A stretch of 64,000 nt of DNA, taken from positions 186,001 through 250,000 of the forward strand of contig CAAFUR010000020.1 of the NCBI GenBank assembly GCA_900766245.1. Direction: 5' to 3'. Below, piece after piece: positions 45,106 to 54,822 of this stretch. The position numbers and the translations under genes are program-made. Each line of letters starts with the position of its first letter. Within the stretch, counting starts at the first letter, position 1. The notes below the pieces were generated by a model that was given only the letters and a program-made list of their open reading frames with translations, made no database searches and was not told the origin of the DNA. The DNA is from Veillonellaceae bacterium (GTDB taxonomy: Bacteria; Bacillota; Negativicutes; Veillonellales; Veillonellaceae).

Positions 45106-45342
45106 TTAATAAGAACTTAACACTAAATCTAAAGCTAAACTAACTAATACGAATAAAGTAGCAAGAACCACCGTGCAACGTGATAAGAATCCATCTACAC
45201 CACGCTCTTTACCTCCGAACACGGAATCTGCTGCGCCGGAAACAGCACCGCCCATACCAGCACTTTTACCAGTTTGTGCTACTACTACCACAATTAAAAG
45301 AATAGAAATAATAATTTCAACAACCATTAAAAAATCTCTCAT
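45106..45342 (-). CDS. secG: Preprotein translocase subunit SecG
   Basis: A 78-aa SecG starting at the ATG at 45342 (MRDFLMVVEI) behind GGAAGAG; the open frame extends upstream into sigH but those codons are not SecG-like. Two membrane segments (about residues 3-23 and 55-76) flank the conserved QTGKSAGMGGAVSGAADSVFG. It is a SecYEG accessory subunit. Confidence 0.93.
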   Translation of the reverse strand: MRDFLMVVEIIISILLIVVVVAQTGKSAGMGGAVSGAADSVFGGKERGVDGFLSRCTVVLATLFVLVSLALDLVLSSY

Positions 45343-45361
45343 GAATCTCTTCCTTTCTGTA

Positions 45362-46006
45362 TTAACGGTTATGACCGAAGTAAACTTCCATTTTTTTCTT
45401 AACTCGTTGCAATGCATTATCGATAGATTTTACTGAACGATGATGTTCTTCTGCCATCTCCTGATACGACTTGGCATCCATATATCCACGTAATACATCC
45501 CACTCCAGAGGACTAAGAACAGCCTCCATCACTTCCTTTATCAGAGCATATTGCTCTCTATTGATGACTACTTCTTGAGGATCAAGATTCTTTTCTGTTT
45601 CTAACACTTCAATGAGCGTTCGTTCTGAGTCATCATAGGCTGGCTTATTTAAAGAGATATATGAGTTCAAAGGAATATGTTTTTGGCGACTCGCCCCTTT
45701 GATGGCAGAAATGATTTGACGTGTAATACATAATTCAGCAAATGCTTTAAAGCTAACCTCATGGTCTTTATTAAAATCGCGCGTTGCTTTATATAAACCA
45801 ATCATACCTTCTTGTATAATATCTTCTTTATCAGCACCCATTAAAAAATAGGACCTAGCTTTAGATCGAACAAAATTTTTATATCGTTGTACAATATAAT
45901 CAGTAGCATAATGATTATTTTCACGTTGATAAATAGTAACAATTTCTTCATCCGTTAATGAAGAAAAACGTTCAAACTCAGCTACTGTTTCTGTTTCATA
46001 TGACAT
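45362..46006 (-). CDS. sigH: RNA polymerase sigma factor SigH
   Basis: A 214-aa sigma-30 type factor. Region 2 includes YFLMGADKEDIIQEGMIGLY (in part) and region 4 has SPLEWDVLRGYMDAKSYQEMA with a helix-turn-helix. In Bacillus it drives stationary-phase, competence and sporulation genes; here it lies between secG and ssrA. AGGAGG precedes the ATG. The gene set it controls in this bacterium cannot be told from the window. Confidence 0.92.
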   Translation of the reverse strand: MSYETETVAEFERFSSLTDEEIVTIYQRENNHYATDYIVQRYKNFVRSKARSYFLMGADKEDIIQEGMIGLYKATRDFNKDHEVSFKAFAELCITRQIISAIKGASRQKHIPLNSYISLNKPAYDDSERTLIEVLETEKNLDPQEVVINREQYALIKEVMEAVLSPLEWDVLRGYMDAKSYQEMAEEHHRSVKSIDNALQRVKKKMEVYFGHNR

Positions 46007-46085
46007 AGGATTCCTCCTGTGACTCTGTACTAGGAATGATATTTAATAGTATACACTATCTCTGTAAAAAAGTACATATTTACAT

Positions 46086-46114
46086 TTGACTTTCACAAGA
46101 TATATCTATATAAT
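46086..46114 (+). promoter_or_regulatory. ssrA promoter
   Basis: TTGACT (46086-46091) and TATAAT (46109-46114), 17-bp spacer, about 19 bp before the mature 5' end of tmRNA. Confidence 0.85.
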
Positions 46115-46132
46115 TATAAGACAATAACATAT

Positions 46133-46474
46133 GGGGACGTAAAGGTTTCGACAGGTATGGGTGTATCTTAGAAAGCGAGCTGGTGTCTCACTCGACCATA
46201 AATCAGTGAACCTTAAATTAAACGCAGAAGAAAATTTTGCATTAGCTGCATAAGCTACGTCACACCTTCTCTCGCCCGTGGAGAGGGATGTGGCGTCAAA
46301 CTACGGGCTAGCTAGTTGTATCCGCTCAATTACAGCTAGTTAAATCTCATGAGCTAGGATAGCTTAGGTTGTTGGTGTCCAAACACTATTCGAAGTTTAA
46401 AACATCAACTGCGCTCGGAGAGGTCTAGGGGGCAACATGTTTGGACAGGGGTTCGACTCCCCTCGTCTCCACCA
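46133..46474 (+). ncRNA. ssrA: tmRNA (ssrA)
   Basis: The 5' GGGGACG and 3' CGTCTCC pair to form the acceptor stem; the 3' end has an encoded CCA after a T-arm with GGTTCGACTCC. The 5' part shows GTAAAGGTTTCGACAGG typical of tmRNA. The tag frame is at 46224-46253 and reads AEENFALAA then TAA, taking GCA as resume codon. It rescues stalled ribosomes with SmpB. Confidence 0.97.
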
Positions 46475-46490
46475 CAATACCAAATGAAAT

Positions 46491-46550
46491 AACCGCTTAT
46501 TCATAAGTGTTCGTAAGTGTTCACGAATACGATGAATAAGCGGTTTTTTG
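46491..46550 (+). terminator. ssrA terminator
   Basis: AACCGCTTATTCAT pairs with ATGAATAAGCGGTT and is followed by TTTTTTG. The loop contains a second imperfect repeat (GTGTTCGTAAGTGTTCACG). Confidence 0.88.
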
Positions 46551-46556
46551 TAATTA

Positions 46557-46592
46557 AAACGACTCATCAAGGTATCCTCGATGAGTCGTTCT
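46557..46592 (-). terminator. proS terminator
   Basis: AACGACTCATC (46558-46568) pairs with GATGAGTCGTT (46580-46590); on the - strand TTTTAATT follows. It ends the long rpsB/pyrH-to-proS direction gene set. Confidence 0.8.
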
Positions 46593-46622
46593 CTCTAATT
46601 CTATGCAGTTCAATTTGTGTAA

Positions 46623-48359
46623 TTAAATGTTATATCCATCTTTCAACAGACGAAGTAATCCTTGTACAGAGGTACTTACTTCATCAATTTTAAGAGTGCT
46701 TGTAGAGCCATCTTTACGAACACGTAATTCCACTTCACCAGATTCGATGGTATTTTTACTTACCGTAATACGTACAGGATAGCCAATCAAATCTGCATCT
46801 TTAAATTTAACACCTGCACGGTCCTTACGATCATCCAATAGTACATCAACACCAGCTTGTTTCATCTCTTTATACAAGCGTTCACTCACTTCCATCAAAG
46901 CATCATCTTTCGCATTAATTGGAACGATAACAACCTCGAATGGAGCGATCGCTACTGGCCAAATAATACCATTTTCATCATAACTTTGTTCAATAGCAGC
47001 TGCCAATGTACGTCCTACACCAATACCATAGCAACCCATTTGGAATGGAGTTGGACGGCCACCTTGGTTCAATACTGTGGCATTCATAGATTCAGAGTAC
47101 TTCGTACCCAATTTGAATACTTGACCTACTTCGATACCTTTATCGATGCGAAGTTGACCACCGCATTTAGGGCATGGATCATCAAGAGTAATCAAACGAA
47201 TTGGTGCCACAATGATATCATCTACATTGAAATCACGGTTAGGATTGATATTGATATAATGCGCATCTGTTGTATTAGCACCGCCACATACATTATGTAA
47301 GTTCATCACTGTTTCATCCACTACAATGGCAAACTCTTCTGATTGTGAAAGTCCCACTGGGCTAATGAATCCAGCTGTTAATCCTATACGTGCTAAGTCT
47401 TCTGGGGTTGCCATTTCTGGCTCAATGCCACCTTCTACAGCTCGTTGTACAGCGATTTCATTCACTTCATGGTCACCACGAACAATGGCAAGAATAACTT
47501 TACCTTCAATGTTGTAGACTACTGCTTTAATTGTTTTTTCCAATGGCAATTGTAACATATCGGCTACCGCTTGAATTGACTTAGCATCTGGTGTAGATAC
47601 TGTTTCCAATGCTTTAGATTCTTCTGTATCCACTTCCAATGCTTTTGGTTGGCCAATTTCAATATTTGCAGCATAATCACATTTTGTGCAGTGGATAACA
47701 TCTGCTTCGCCGGATTCCGCCAAAGCCATGAACTCAAAGCTACCAGAACCACCAATAGCACCATTATCTGCTTCTACTGGTTTACATGTTAAGCCACAAC
47801 GTTTGAAAATTTTACTATATGCCTCATACATATCCCAAAAAGACTTGGTCATACCTTCTTCATCGATGTCAAAGGAATAGGCATCTTTCATGATAAACTC
47901 ACGGCTACGCATCAATCCATAGCGTGGACGACGTTCATCGCGATATTTATTTTGAATTTGATATAAACTTAAAGGTAATTGACGATAGGAATTGACTTCT
48001 CCTCGAACTAGATTAGTTACCATTTCTTCATGAGTTGGTCCTAAGCAATATTCACGGCCATGACGATCAGAAATGCGCATCATTTCTGCGCCATACGCAG
48101 CCCAACGACCAGATTCTTCCCATAGTTCACTAGGTTGTAAGATTGGCATCATGATTTCTTGGCTATTGATAGCTTCCATTTCTTCACGAATGATTTCATT
48201 AATTTTATGAATACTGCGCCAAGCCAATGGTAAATAAGTATATAATCCACCTGCTACTTTACGAATAAAACCTGCACGCAACATTAACTGTTGGCTGATT
48301 ACATCAGCATCGGAAGGCATTTCACGTAATGTCGGTGCATATAAGCGACTTGCTAACAT
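46623..48359 (-). CDS. proS: Prolyl-tRNA synthetase
   Basis: A 578-aa bacterial-type ProRS. Class II motifs include GLYTYLPLAWRSI, RDERRPRYGLMRSREFIMKD (in two parts) and GIGVGRTLAAAIEQ; the YbaK-like editing insertion sits at about residues 240-385. It charges tRNA-Pro and clears Ala-tRNA-Pro. The 35-bp upstream gap has no T-box. Confidence 0.97.
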   Translation of the reverse strand: MLASRLYAPTLREMPSDADVISQQLMLRAGFIRKVAGGLYTYLPLAWRSIHKINEIIREEMEAINSQEIMMPILQPSELWEESGRWAAYGAEMMRISDRHGREYCLGPTHEEMVTNLVRGEVNSYRQLPLSLYQIQNKYRDERRPRYGLMRSREFIMKDAYSFDIDEEGMTKSFWDMYEAYSKIFKRCGLTCKPVEADNGAIGGSGSFEFMALAESGEADVIHCTKCDYAANIEIGQPKALEVDTEESKALETVSTPDAKSIQAVADMLQLPLEKTIKAVVYNIEGKVILAIVRGDHEVNEIAVQRAVEGGIEPEMATPEDLARIGLTAGFISPVGLSQSEEFAIVVDETVMNLHNVCGGANTTDAHYININPNRDFNVDDIIVAPIRLITLDDPCPKCGGQLRIDKGIEVGQVFKLGTKYSESMNATVLNQGGRPTPFQMGCYGIGVGRTLAAAIEQSYDENGIIWPVAIAPFEVVIVPINAKDDALMEVSERLYKEMKQAGVDVLLDDRKDRAGVKFKDADLIGYPVRITVSKNTIESGEVELRVRKDGSTSTLKIDEVSTSVQGLLRLLKDGYNI

Positions 48360-48394
48360 AACATACTCCTTTATATTCTATATGATTCATACTC

Positions 48395-49471
48395 TTAATT
48401 ATCTTCTAACGTTAAAAGATATTGATCGATTTCAGCAAATAAGGTATCTACCAACTCTTGTTCTGGTACAGTTTTTAATACTTTTCCTTTGCGGAAAATA
48501 ATACCTTGTCCTTTACCTCCTGCAATACCAAAATCAGCTTCTCGTGCTTCTCCAGGTCCATTTACTACACATCCCATAACAGCTACACGGATTGGGGCTT
48601 TTATAGCCTTCAATCGTTCTTCAACAATGTCTGCCATATTGAATAAATTGACTTGGCATCTGCCACAGGTAGGACAAGAAATCATGGTCGCTCCAAAGGT
48701 ACGAAGTTCCAAGGAGCTTAAAATAGTTTTTGCTACTTCTACCTCATGGATTGGATCGCCCGTTAAGGACACACGAATGGTATCACCGATACCATCTGCT
48801 AAGAGTGTTCCAATACCGATAGAAGATTTAATCGTTCCTTGTTTGATAGTGCCTGCTTCTGTTACGCCTAAATGCAATGGGTATGGTATTTTACTAGATA
48901 ATTTGCGGTATGCTTCAATCATTAAAGGTACATCTGTAGCTTTAATAGAAACTTTCATTTGGTCATATTCTAAAGATTCTAAAATACGAATATGTTCTAA
49001 GGCAGTATCCACCATACCATCCGCTGTAGGATGTCCACCATGGGCATCTAATACATGTTGTGGTAAAGAACCAGCATTTACACCTATACGAATAGGAATC
49101 AATTTAGGTTTCGCTTTTTCCACAACTTTTACCACATTATCGATACTACCTATATTTCCTGGATTAATGCGAAGCCCATCAATCCCACTGTCAATAGCTT
49201 GTAGTGCTAACCGATAGTCAAAATGGATATCCGCAATTAATGGAATCATCGCACGTTCTTTAATATCTTTAATTGCTTTTGCCGCAGCCATATCAGGAAC
49301 AGCTAAACGAACCAATTCACAACCAGCAGTAGCTAGGCGATTGATTTCCTCAATAGATTGTTCTACTTTCACAGGATTTGTAGTAATCATAGATTGGATA
49401 CTGACAGGTGCGTTATCACCAATATGAACGGTACCCACTTGAATACCTTTTGTCGGTTTACGTTCTATCAT
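48395..49471 (-). CDS. ispG: 4-hydroxy-3-methylbut-2-enyl diphosphate synthase
   Basis: A 358-aa IspG. TIM-barrel N-terminal part and C-terminal 4Fe-4S domain with SCPTCGRCQ and MGCVVNGPGEA. It acts in the MEP isoprenoid pathway, which also uses dxr encoded two genes upstream. Follows rseP by 9 bp. Confidence 0.96.
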   Translation of the reverse strand: MIERKPTKGIQVGTVHIGDNAPVSIQSMITTNPVKVEQSIEEINRLATAGCELVRLAVPDMAAAKAIKDIKERAMIPLIADIHFDYRLALQAIDSGIDGLRINPGNIGSIDNVVKVVEKAKPKLIPIRIGVNAGSLPQHVLDAHGGHPTADGMVDTALEHIRILESLEYDQMKVSIKATDVPLMIEAYRKLSSKIPYPLHLGVTEAGTIKQGTIKSSIGIGTLLADGIGDTIRVSLTGDPIHEVEVAKTILSSLELRTFGATMISCPTCGRCQVNLFNMADIVEERLKAIKAPIRVAVMGCVVNGPGEAREADFGIAGGKGQGIIFRKGKVLKTVPEQELVDTLFAEIDQYLLTLEDN

Positions 49472-49480
49472 AGGATACCT

Positions 49481-50500
49481 CTAAAATAATCGTAGAATAT
49501 CTTGGAATGTAGAATATACAAACACTAACAATAATAGGCCTACGCCAGTCATTTGGATGTATTGTAATGCCTTCTCTGGTAGTTTACGGCCCGTAATTCC
49601 TTCTAGAATTAATAACACCAAGTGGCCACCATCTAAGACGGGAATTGGCAATAGGTTGATAACTCCAAGGTTTAAGCTCAATAATGCAGTAAATAGTAGC
49701 AAACTGATAAAACCATGTTGTGCTACTTGCCCTGCCATTTGTGCTACACCGATAGGACCCGCTACATCGCCTTTACTATGTCCTGTTACAATATTCCACA
49801 ATCCTTGTACCATATCAGTAAGGGTAGAACCAGTGTGGGATACAGCATGGACTGCAGATTCGCCAATACTATACTCTTTTACTTCCAATACTGGATTGAT
49901 TCCGATAACGGCTCTATCACCAGATTCACGAGGAATCACTGTCGTAGATATAGTCTCACCATTTCTATCTAAGGTAACTGATACTACATGATTACTATGA
50001 CCTTTTAGAGACTCTGTAATATCTTTCCATTCTTTAATGGATTGACCATTAATGGATACAATTTTGTCACCCTTTTGGATGCCAGCCGTAGCCGCTGGGT
50101 TTCCTGCTAATGTATCTCCAATAATCGGTTCATGCGATGGTACTGTGGTTCCATGGAGCGCGAATACAAAAAAGTATATCACAATAGCCAATAAAAAGTT
50201 AAACGTAGCACCCGCAGCGATAACGATGAATCGTTGCCATACAGGTTTGCTATTGAACCCACGGTCCCCTGCATCTTCAGAAGGATCCATACCAGCAATT
50301 TTGTTGAATCCACCTAATGGCAAAAGACGTAAAGAGTAGAGTGTTTCTCCTTTTTGTTTCTGTATGACATTAGGGCCAATGCCGATAGCAAATTCATCAA
50401 CACGCATGCCACAGGCTTTCGCCGTTAGAAAATGTCCCAATTCGTGAATCATAACAATCACACCGAATACAAAGACAGCTCCTAAAATTGTAATTAACAT
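49481..50500 (-). CDS. rseP: Site-2 protease RseP
   Basis: A 339-aa membrane metalloprotease starting at the ATG at 50500 (MLITILGAVFVFG) behind GGAGAAG. HELGH is at about residues 20-24 in the first membrane segment, a PDZ domain at about 120-195, and LLPIPVLDGGHL supplies the third zinc ligand. It cleaves membrane-anchored regulators. Overlaps dxr by 7 bp. Confidence 0.95.
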   Translation of the reverse strand: MLITILGAVFVFGVIVMIHELGHFLTAKACGMRVDEFAIGIGPNVIQKQKGETLYSLRLLPLGGFNKIAGMDPSEDAGDRGFNSKPVWQRFIVIAAGATFNFLLAIVIYFFVFALHGTTVPSHEPIIGDTLAGNPAATAGIQKGDKIVSINGQSIKEWKDITESLKGHSNHVVSVTLDRNGETISTTVIPRESGDRAVIGINPVLEVKEYSIGESAVHAVSHTGSTLTDMVQGLWNIVTGHSKGDVAGPIGVAQMAGQVAQHGFISLLLFTALLSLNLGVINLLPIPVLDGGHLVLLILEGITGRKLPEKALQYIQMTGVGLLLLVFVYSTFQDILRLF

Positions 50501-51654
50501 GCACTTCTCCTTTGTATTTCTTTCGTAGCTTCTTGTCTTGCCCACGCATCCATGCCCAGTACATCATCAATAGATGTAGGTATACCATTGTTCATGCGTC
50601 CAAGAACGGTTGAAACTACTTCATATATATGTCCATAAGTAATTCGTTCATCCAGTAAGGCATAGACCGCCATTTCATTGGCTGCATTAAATACAGCAGG
50701 TGCATAACCGCCTTCTTTTCCCACCATGAAAGCTAGTCGTAAGGCAGGAAAATCATCCCACCGAGGTGCCATGAACTGAAGATCTAAACCTTTGGTAAAA
50801 TCTAAATGCTCCATTTGTAATGGATATCGTTTCGGATAGGTCATCGCATATTGGATAGGCTCACGCATATCTGGATTCCCTAACTGTGCCAAAATAGCAC
50901 CATCTTTCATTTGAATCATAGAGTGTACAATACTTTGTGGATGTACCACTACATCAATATGATTGTAATCAAAGTCAAAAAGCCAATGGGCTTCAATAAC
51001 CTCTAGGCCTTTATTAAATAAAGTAGCGGAATCAATAGTAATTTTGTTTCCCATATTCCATGTAGGATGAGCTAAACAATCTTTTGCTGTTGCCCCATAT
51101 AAATCATCTGACTTCCAGTGACGTAAGGCACCACCTGAAGCTGTGACAATTAATTTTTCTACATTACTTCTATCTTGCCCTTCCAAACATTGAAAGATAG
51201 CACTATGTTCACTATCAATTGGTAAAATTGAAACACCATTGTCTTGGGCAGCTTTTGTAATTAAGGATCCACAAGCCACTAAAGTTTCTTTATTAGCAAG
51301 GCCAATCGTTTTTTGTGCACGAATCGCAGCCATGGTAGGTTCAATGCCTGCAGCACCAACTACAGCAGTGACTACCATCATAGCTTCTGGCAAAGTTGCC
51401 GCTACAGATAAGGCTTCTTTACCACCAACAATTTCTGTGGGTCCATCATAGCGTTCTTTTAATTGTATATATGCCTTTTCATCTACAACACCCGCCATAA
51501 TTGGCTTAAATTCAGCAATTTGCTGTTCTAGCAAATCAATATTGCTATATGTTACTAACGCTACTGCTTGAAATTGATCTGGATGTTGACGAATCACATC
51601 TAACGTTTGTGTCCCTATAGACCCCGTGGAGCCTAAGATACTTATAGCTTTCAT
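50494..51654 (-). CDS. dxr: 1-deoxy-D-xylulose 5-phosphate reductoisomerase
   Basis: A 386-aa DXR. NADPH site ILGSTGSIGTQTLDV; metal/substrate residues in PIDSEHSAIFQCL and VTASGGALRHW; NMGNKITIDSATL and EVIEAHWLF blocks present. First committed step of the MEP pathway. Encoded between cdsA and rseP in the usual order. Confidence 0.97.
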   Translation of the reverse strand: MKAISILGSTGSIGTQTLDVIRQHPDQFQAVALVTYSNIDLLEQQIAEFKPIMAGVVDEKAYIQLKERYDGPTEIVGGKEALSVAATLPEAMMVVTAVVGAAGIEPTMAAIRAQKTIGLANKETLVACGSLITKAAQDNGVSILPIDSEHSAIFQCLEGQDRSNVEKLIVTASGGALRHWKSDDLYGATAKDCLAHPTWNMGNKITIDSATLFNKGLEVIEAHWLFDFDYNHIDVVVHPQSIVHSMIQMKDGAILAQLGNPDMREPIQYAMTYPKRYPLQMEHLDFTKGLDLQFMAPRWDDFPALRLAFMVGKEGGYAPAVFNAANEMAVYALLDERITYGHIYEVVSTVLGRMNNGIPTSIDDVLGMDAWARQEATKEIQRRSAC

Positions 51655-51678
51655 AAAGGTCTCCCTATAATTAAATCA

Positions 51679-52497
51679 TTACAGCATAAGAATGTATGCC
51701 AACACTAATGGTGCAGCAAACAATAGACTATCAAAACGATCTAATACGCCACCGTGACCAGGTAGTAATGTGCCAGAATCTTTTCTATTTGCCTCACGTT
51801 TTAATTTTGATTCAAATAAATCTCCTAGCGGTGCTAATATCCCGACAATAACACCTATGCCAACACCAAAATTCATTGGTAATCCTAAGAAAAGAGATCC
51901 AATCCACCCTGTTAAAATACAGCCAATGAAACCACCAATAAAACCTTCCAATGTTTTATTAGGGCTAATAGTTGGTACGATGTTTCGCTTTCCAAAAGAA
52001 CGGCCTACAAAATAAGCAAATGTATCACTAGCCCAAATAGCTATCAACACAAGCCAAATCACAGCCGTACCAAAGCCTTCTTGACCAGCATAATACGTTG
52101 TATTTTCATAGATACTATTGTCACGTAACACCATCAATGCGATAAAGCCACTAGTAACATACAATAAACTACTAATCGTAGATTGCACTGTAGAAAGAGT
52201 TATTTTTCCGTTGCAGAAGGTATATTCAATGACCATGGCTAACATCAACAAAACACCTAAGAATACTGCTAATGGATAGTTACCAAACACTAAGGAACCG
52301 CATACAAGGACAATATAAATCAATCCCCATAGTGGTAGTAGGCGGCGTTTCATATGCCGAAATAAGCTGACACACTCTACCCAACCAATGAATGCCAACA
52401 CGGACATCACAAGATTAAAAAATACACCCCCATAGGTGATGGCAACCGCCAACAAGACCACGCCAATCAAAGCTGTGATGAGACGGGTTTTTAACAT
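51679..52497 (-). CDS. cdsA: Phosphatidate cytidylyltransferase
   Basis: A 272-aa integral membrane protein with about seven or eight hydrophobic segments and the CdsA signature near the C-terminus (LKREANRKDSGTLLPGHGG, then LDRFDSLLFAAP). It makes CDP-diacylglycerol for phospholipid synthesis. The SDTFAYFVGRSFGKR block is typical. Confidence 0.96.
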   Translation of the reverse strand: MLKTRLITALIGVVLLAVAITYGGVFFNLVMSVLAFIGWVECVSLFRHMKRRLLPLWGLIYIVLVCGSLVFGNYPLAVFLGVLLMLAMVIEYTFCNGKITLSTVQSTISSLLYVTSGFIALMVLRDNSIYENTTYYAGQEGFGTAVIWLVLIAIWASDTFAYFVGRSFGKRNIVPTISPNKTLEGFIGGFIGCILTGWIGSLFLGLPMNFGVGIGVIVGILAPLGDLFESKLKREANRKDSGTLLPGHGGVLDRFDSLLFAAPLVLAYILML

Positions 52498-52498
52498 A

Positions 52499-53266
52499 TT
52501 ATTTCTCCTCTTTTAAACCACCAAATCTACGCTCACGTTGTTGGTATGCCAAGATGGCTTCTTCCAATACTTGTGGCGTAAAATCTGGCCAATGCAAAGG
52601 GGTAAACCAGAACTCTGCATAAGCAATTTGCCATAACAAGAAATTACTAATTCGTGCATCATTACTTGGTCGAATCAGTAAATCCACACGGTCAAATTCT
52701 TTTGTATCTAAGTAGGAAGAAATCAATGTTTCTGTAATATCTTCCTCAGTGATAGCACCCTTTGCCACATCTTGGACAATCCGTTTTGTAGCTCTTGTGA
52801 GTTCGTCACGTCCCCCATAATTAATTGCTAATTGCAGTGTGATTCCCTTATTATCTTGTGTTAATTCCTCAGATTCTTTGATGATTCCTTGTAACTCTTC
52901 AGATAACTTGGTTATATCTCCCACAAAACGAATGCGCACACCTTCCGCATGCATACGTTTTACATTTGAAAGTAAATACTCCTTAATAAGACCCATTAAC
53001 AGGCTGACTTCTTCTTCTGGTCGTTTCCAGTTTTCAGTGGAAAAACCATAGACAGTCAATGCTTTCACACCAAATCCTTGGGCTGCTTTCACAATATCCT
53101 TTAATACTTCCGCACCTGCGCGATGACCCATACTCCGTGGCATACCTTTACGCTTTGCCCATCTACCGTTACCGTCCATGATAATGGCAATATGTTCTGG
53201 AATATTCGTTGGATCTATAGTCGGTCTCTCTTGATGTTTACTTTTCTTCCATAAGTTTTTTAGCAT
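52499..53266 (-). CDS. uppS: Undecaprenyl diphosphate synthase
   Basis: A 255-aa cis-prenyltransferase. Start chosen at the ATG at 53266 (MLKNLWKKS) with GAGG 6 bp upstream. IMDGNGRWAKRKG (about residues 28-40), YGFSTENWKRP and the end block ISNFLLWQIAYAEFWFTPLHWPDF (in two parts) are present. It makes the carrier lipid precursor for peptidoglycan and O-antigen. Its 5' end overlaps the small upstream gene by 29 bp. Confidence 0.95.
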   Translation of the reverse strand: MLKNLWKKSKHQERPTIDPTNIPEHIAIIMDGNGRWAKRKGMPRSMGHRAGAEVLKDIVKAAQGFGVKALTVYGFSTENWKRPEEEVSLLMGLIKEYLLSNVKRMHAEGVRIRFVGDITKLSEELQGIIKESEELTQDNKGITLQLAINYGGRDELTRATKRIVQDVAKGAITEEDITETLISSYLDTKEFDRVDLLIRPSNDARISNFLLWQIAYAEFWFTPLHWPDFTPQVLEEAILAYQQRERRFGGLKEEK

Positions 53267-53495
53267 ACTGTACCTCATTCGACTGCGCCACATGACTGGC
53301 TACCATAGGATGAAAGAGAACGATCTCCCATACACCTTCTTTTACTATGACACGGCCTACATAACATTCTTCGGAAGAAATGGAAAAGAACCGATTATAG
53401 TTCTTTTCTATTTTTGTAGTAAAAGGGATAGAGGCAGCCTGCAAAAGAGACTGTGCAAGCTGCCATGGAAATCCCAAAATAGATGTATGTTCCAT
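53238..53495 (-). CDS. Small protein of unknown function between frr and uppS
   Basis: An 85-aa soluble protein that I do not recognise. It is mixed alpha/beta (FFSISSEECYVGRVIVKEG, WEIVLFHPMVA) with no membrane segment. The start codon overlaps the frr stop (TAATG) and the 3' end runs 29 bp into uppS, so it appears translationally coupled to both neighbours; this argues it is real. Confidence 0.65.
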   Translation of the reverse strand: MEHTSILGFPWQLAQSLLQAASIPFTTKIEKNYNRFFSISSEECYVGRVIVKEGVWEIVLFHPMVASHVAQSNEVQYAKKLMEEK

Positions 53496-54055
53496 TAGAC
53501 AGACATAACATCCTTTTCTTTTATATCGCGAAGTTCATCAATTAGTTTGATTTTTTTGTCAGTCAATTTTTGAACTTGTTCTTGTCCATCTTTTGACACA
53601 TCTTCAGTAATTGTTTTCGCTTTTTCTTCTTTTTTGATTGCATCATTAGCATCACGACGAATGTTACGGACTGCAACTTTAGCGTCTTCTGCTTTTTTAC
53701 TTACTACTTTTACTAATTCTTTACGGCGTTCTTCTGTCAATTGAGGGATAGCCAAACGAATGGACTCACCATCGTTATTAGGGTTCAGACCTAAATCAGA
53801 TGTTAAGATAGCTTTTTCAATAGCACCAATCATAGTTTTATCCCATGGAGCGATTAAAATCATGCGAGGATCTGGAGCAGATACGTTTGCCACTTGATTA
53901 ACAGGTGTTGGAGCACCATAGTAATCTACCATAACGGAATCCAATAAAGATGTATGTGCACGACCTGTGCGTACATTAGCAAATTCATGTTTTAAGGATT
54001 CAATTGTTTTGTCCATGCGCGCTTCTTCGCGGCTAATAATTTCTTTAATTTCCAT
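53495..54055 (-). CDS. frr: Ribosome recycling factor
   Basis: A 186-aa RRF. The start is set at the ATG at 54055 (MEIKEIISREEARMDK) behind AGGTG; a GTG at 54064 is possible. Three-helix domain with VRTGRAHTSLLD and domain II with DPRMILIAPWDK. It splits post-termination ribosomes with EF-G. It is 12 bp after pyrH. Confidence 0.96.
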   Translation of the reverse strand: MEIKEIISREEARMDKTIESLKHEFANVRTGRAHTSLLDSVMVDYYGAPTPVNQVANVSAPDPRMILIAPWDKTMIGAIEKAILTSDLGLNPNNDGESIRLAIPQLTEERRKELVKVVSKKAEDAKVAVRNIRRDANDAIKKEEKAKTITEDVSKDGQEQVQKLTDKKIKLIDELRDIKEKDVMSV

Positions 54056-54067
54056 AGTGTTCACCTT

Positions 54068-54787
54068 TTATTTTACGATAGTACCGATAGCTTCTCCCTT
54101 AGCAGCACGAGTGATGTTACCAGGAATATCCATGCTAAATACAACGATAGGAATATGATTATCTTTACATAATGTAGTTGATGTAGCATCCATTACTTTC
54201 AATTCTTTGCTGATTACATCCATGTATGTCAATTCATCGAATTTTACAGCATTTGGATTTGTTTTAGGGTCGGAATCATATACGCCATCAGCAAATTTTT
54301 TTGCCATTAAAATAGCATCTGCTTCGATTTCAGCAGCACGCAAAGCAGCTGTTGTATCTGTAGAGAAGTATGGATTACCCGTACCTGCTGCAAAGATAAC
54401 AATACGACCTTTTTCTAAGTGACGAATGGCACGACGACGAATGTATGGTTCTGCTACCTCTTGCATTTCAATCGCTGTTTGAACACGAGTTGCTACGCCT
54501 GCATTTTCAAGAGCATCTTGTAATGCGATAGCATTCATCACTGTCGCAATCATACCCATATAATCAGCAGATGCACGATCCATACCTTTAGCACTACCAG
54601 ATAGACCACGCCAAATATTTCCACCGCCTACAACGATAGCAATTTCAATACCACTTTCTTTGGAAAGTGCCGCAATCTCTTGTGCCAATGGTTCTACCAC
54701 TTGTGGATTAATGCCAAATCCTTGATCACCTGCTAAGGCCTCACCGCTAAGTTTTAATACGATACGTTTAAATTTACGTTCACTCAT
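54068..54787 (-). CDS. pyrH: Uridylate kinase
   Basis: A 239-aa UMP kinase of the amino acid kinase fold: VLKLSGEALAG at the N-terminus, IVVGGGNIWRG, and FAAGTGNPYFSTDTTAALRA (in part). It makes UDP from UMP. First gene of the pyrH-frr-uppS group, separated from tsf by a terminator. Confidence 0.97.
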   Translation of the reverse strand: MSERKFKRIVLKLSGEALAGDQGFGINPQVVEPLAQEIAALSKESGIEIAIVVGGGNIWRGLSGSAKGMDRASADYMGMIATVMNAIALQDALENAGVATRVQTAIEMQEVAEPYIRRRAIRHLEKGRIVIFAAGTGNPYFSTDTTAALRAAEIEADAILMAKKFADGVYDSDPKTNPNAVKFDELTYMDVISKELKVMDATSTTLCKDNHIPIVVFSMDIPGNITRAAKGEAIGTIVK

Positions 54788-54822
54788 GTCCTTCTCCTTA
54801 TGACGTTTCTAACAAATAATTC

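Noticed and set aside
48360..48394. Possible T-box upstream of proS
   Set aside because: The gap to ispG is only 35 bp and contains none of the T-box landmarks.
48489..49217. Long 242-codon antisense frame opposite ispG
   Set aside because: IspG is unmistakable on the other strand; the antisense frame has no ribosome binding site or recognisable feature and is a codon-bias shadow.
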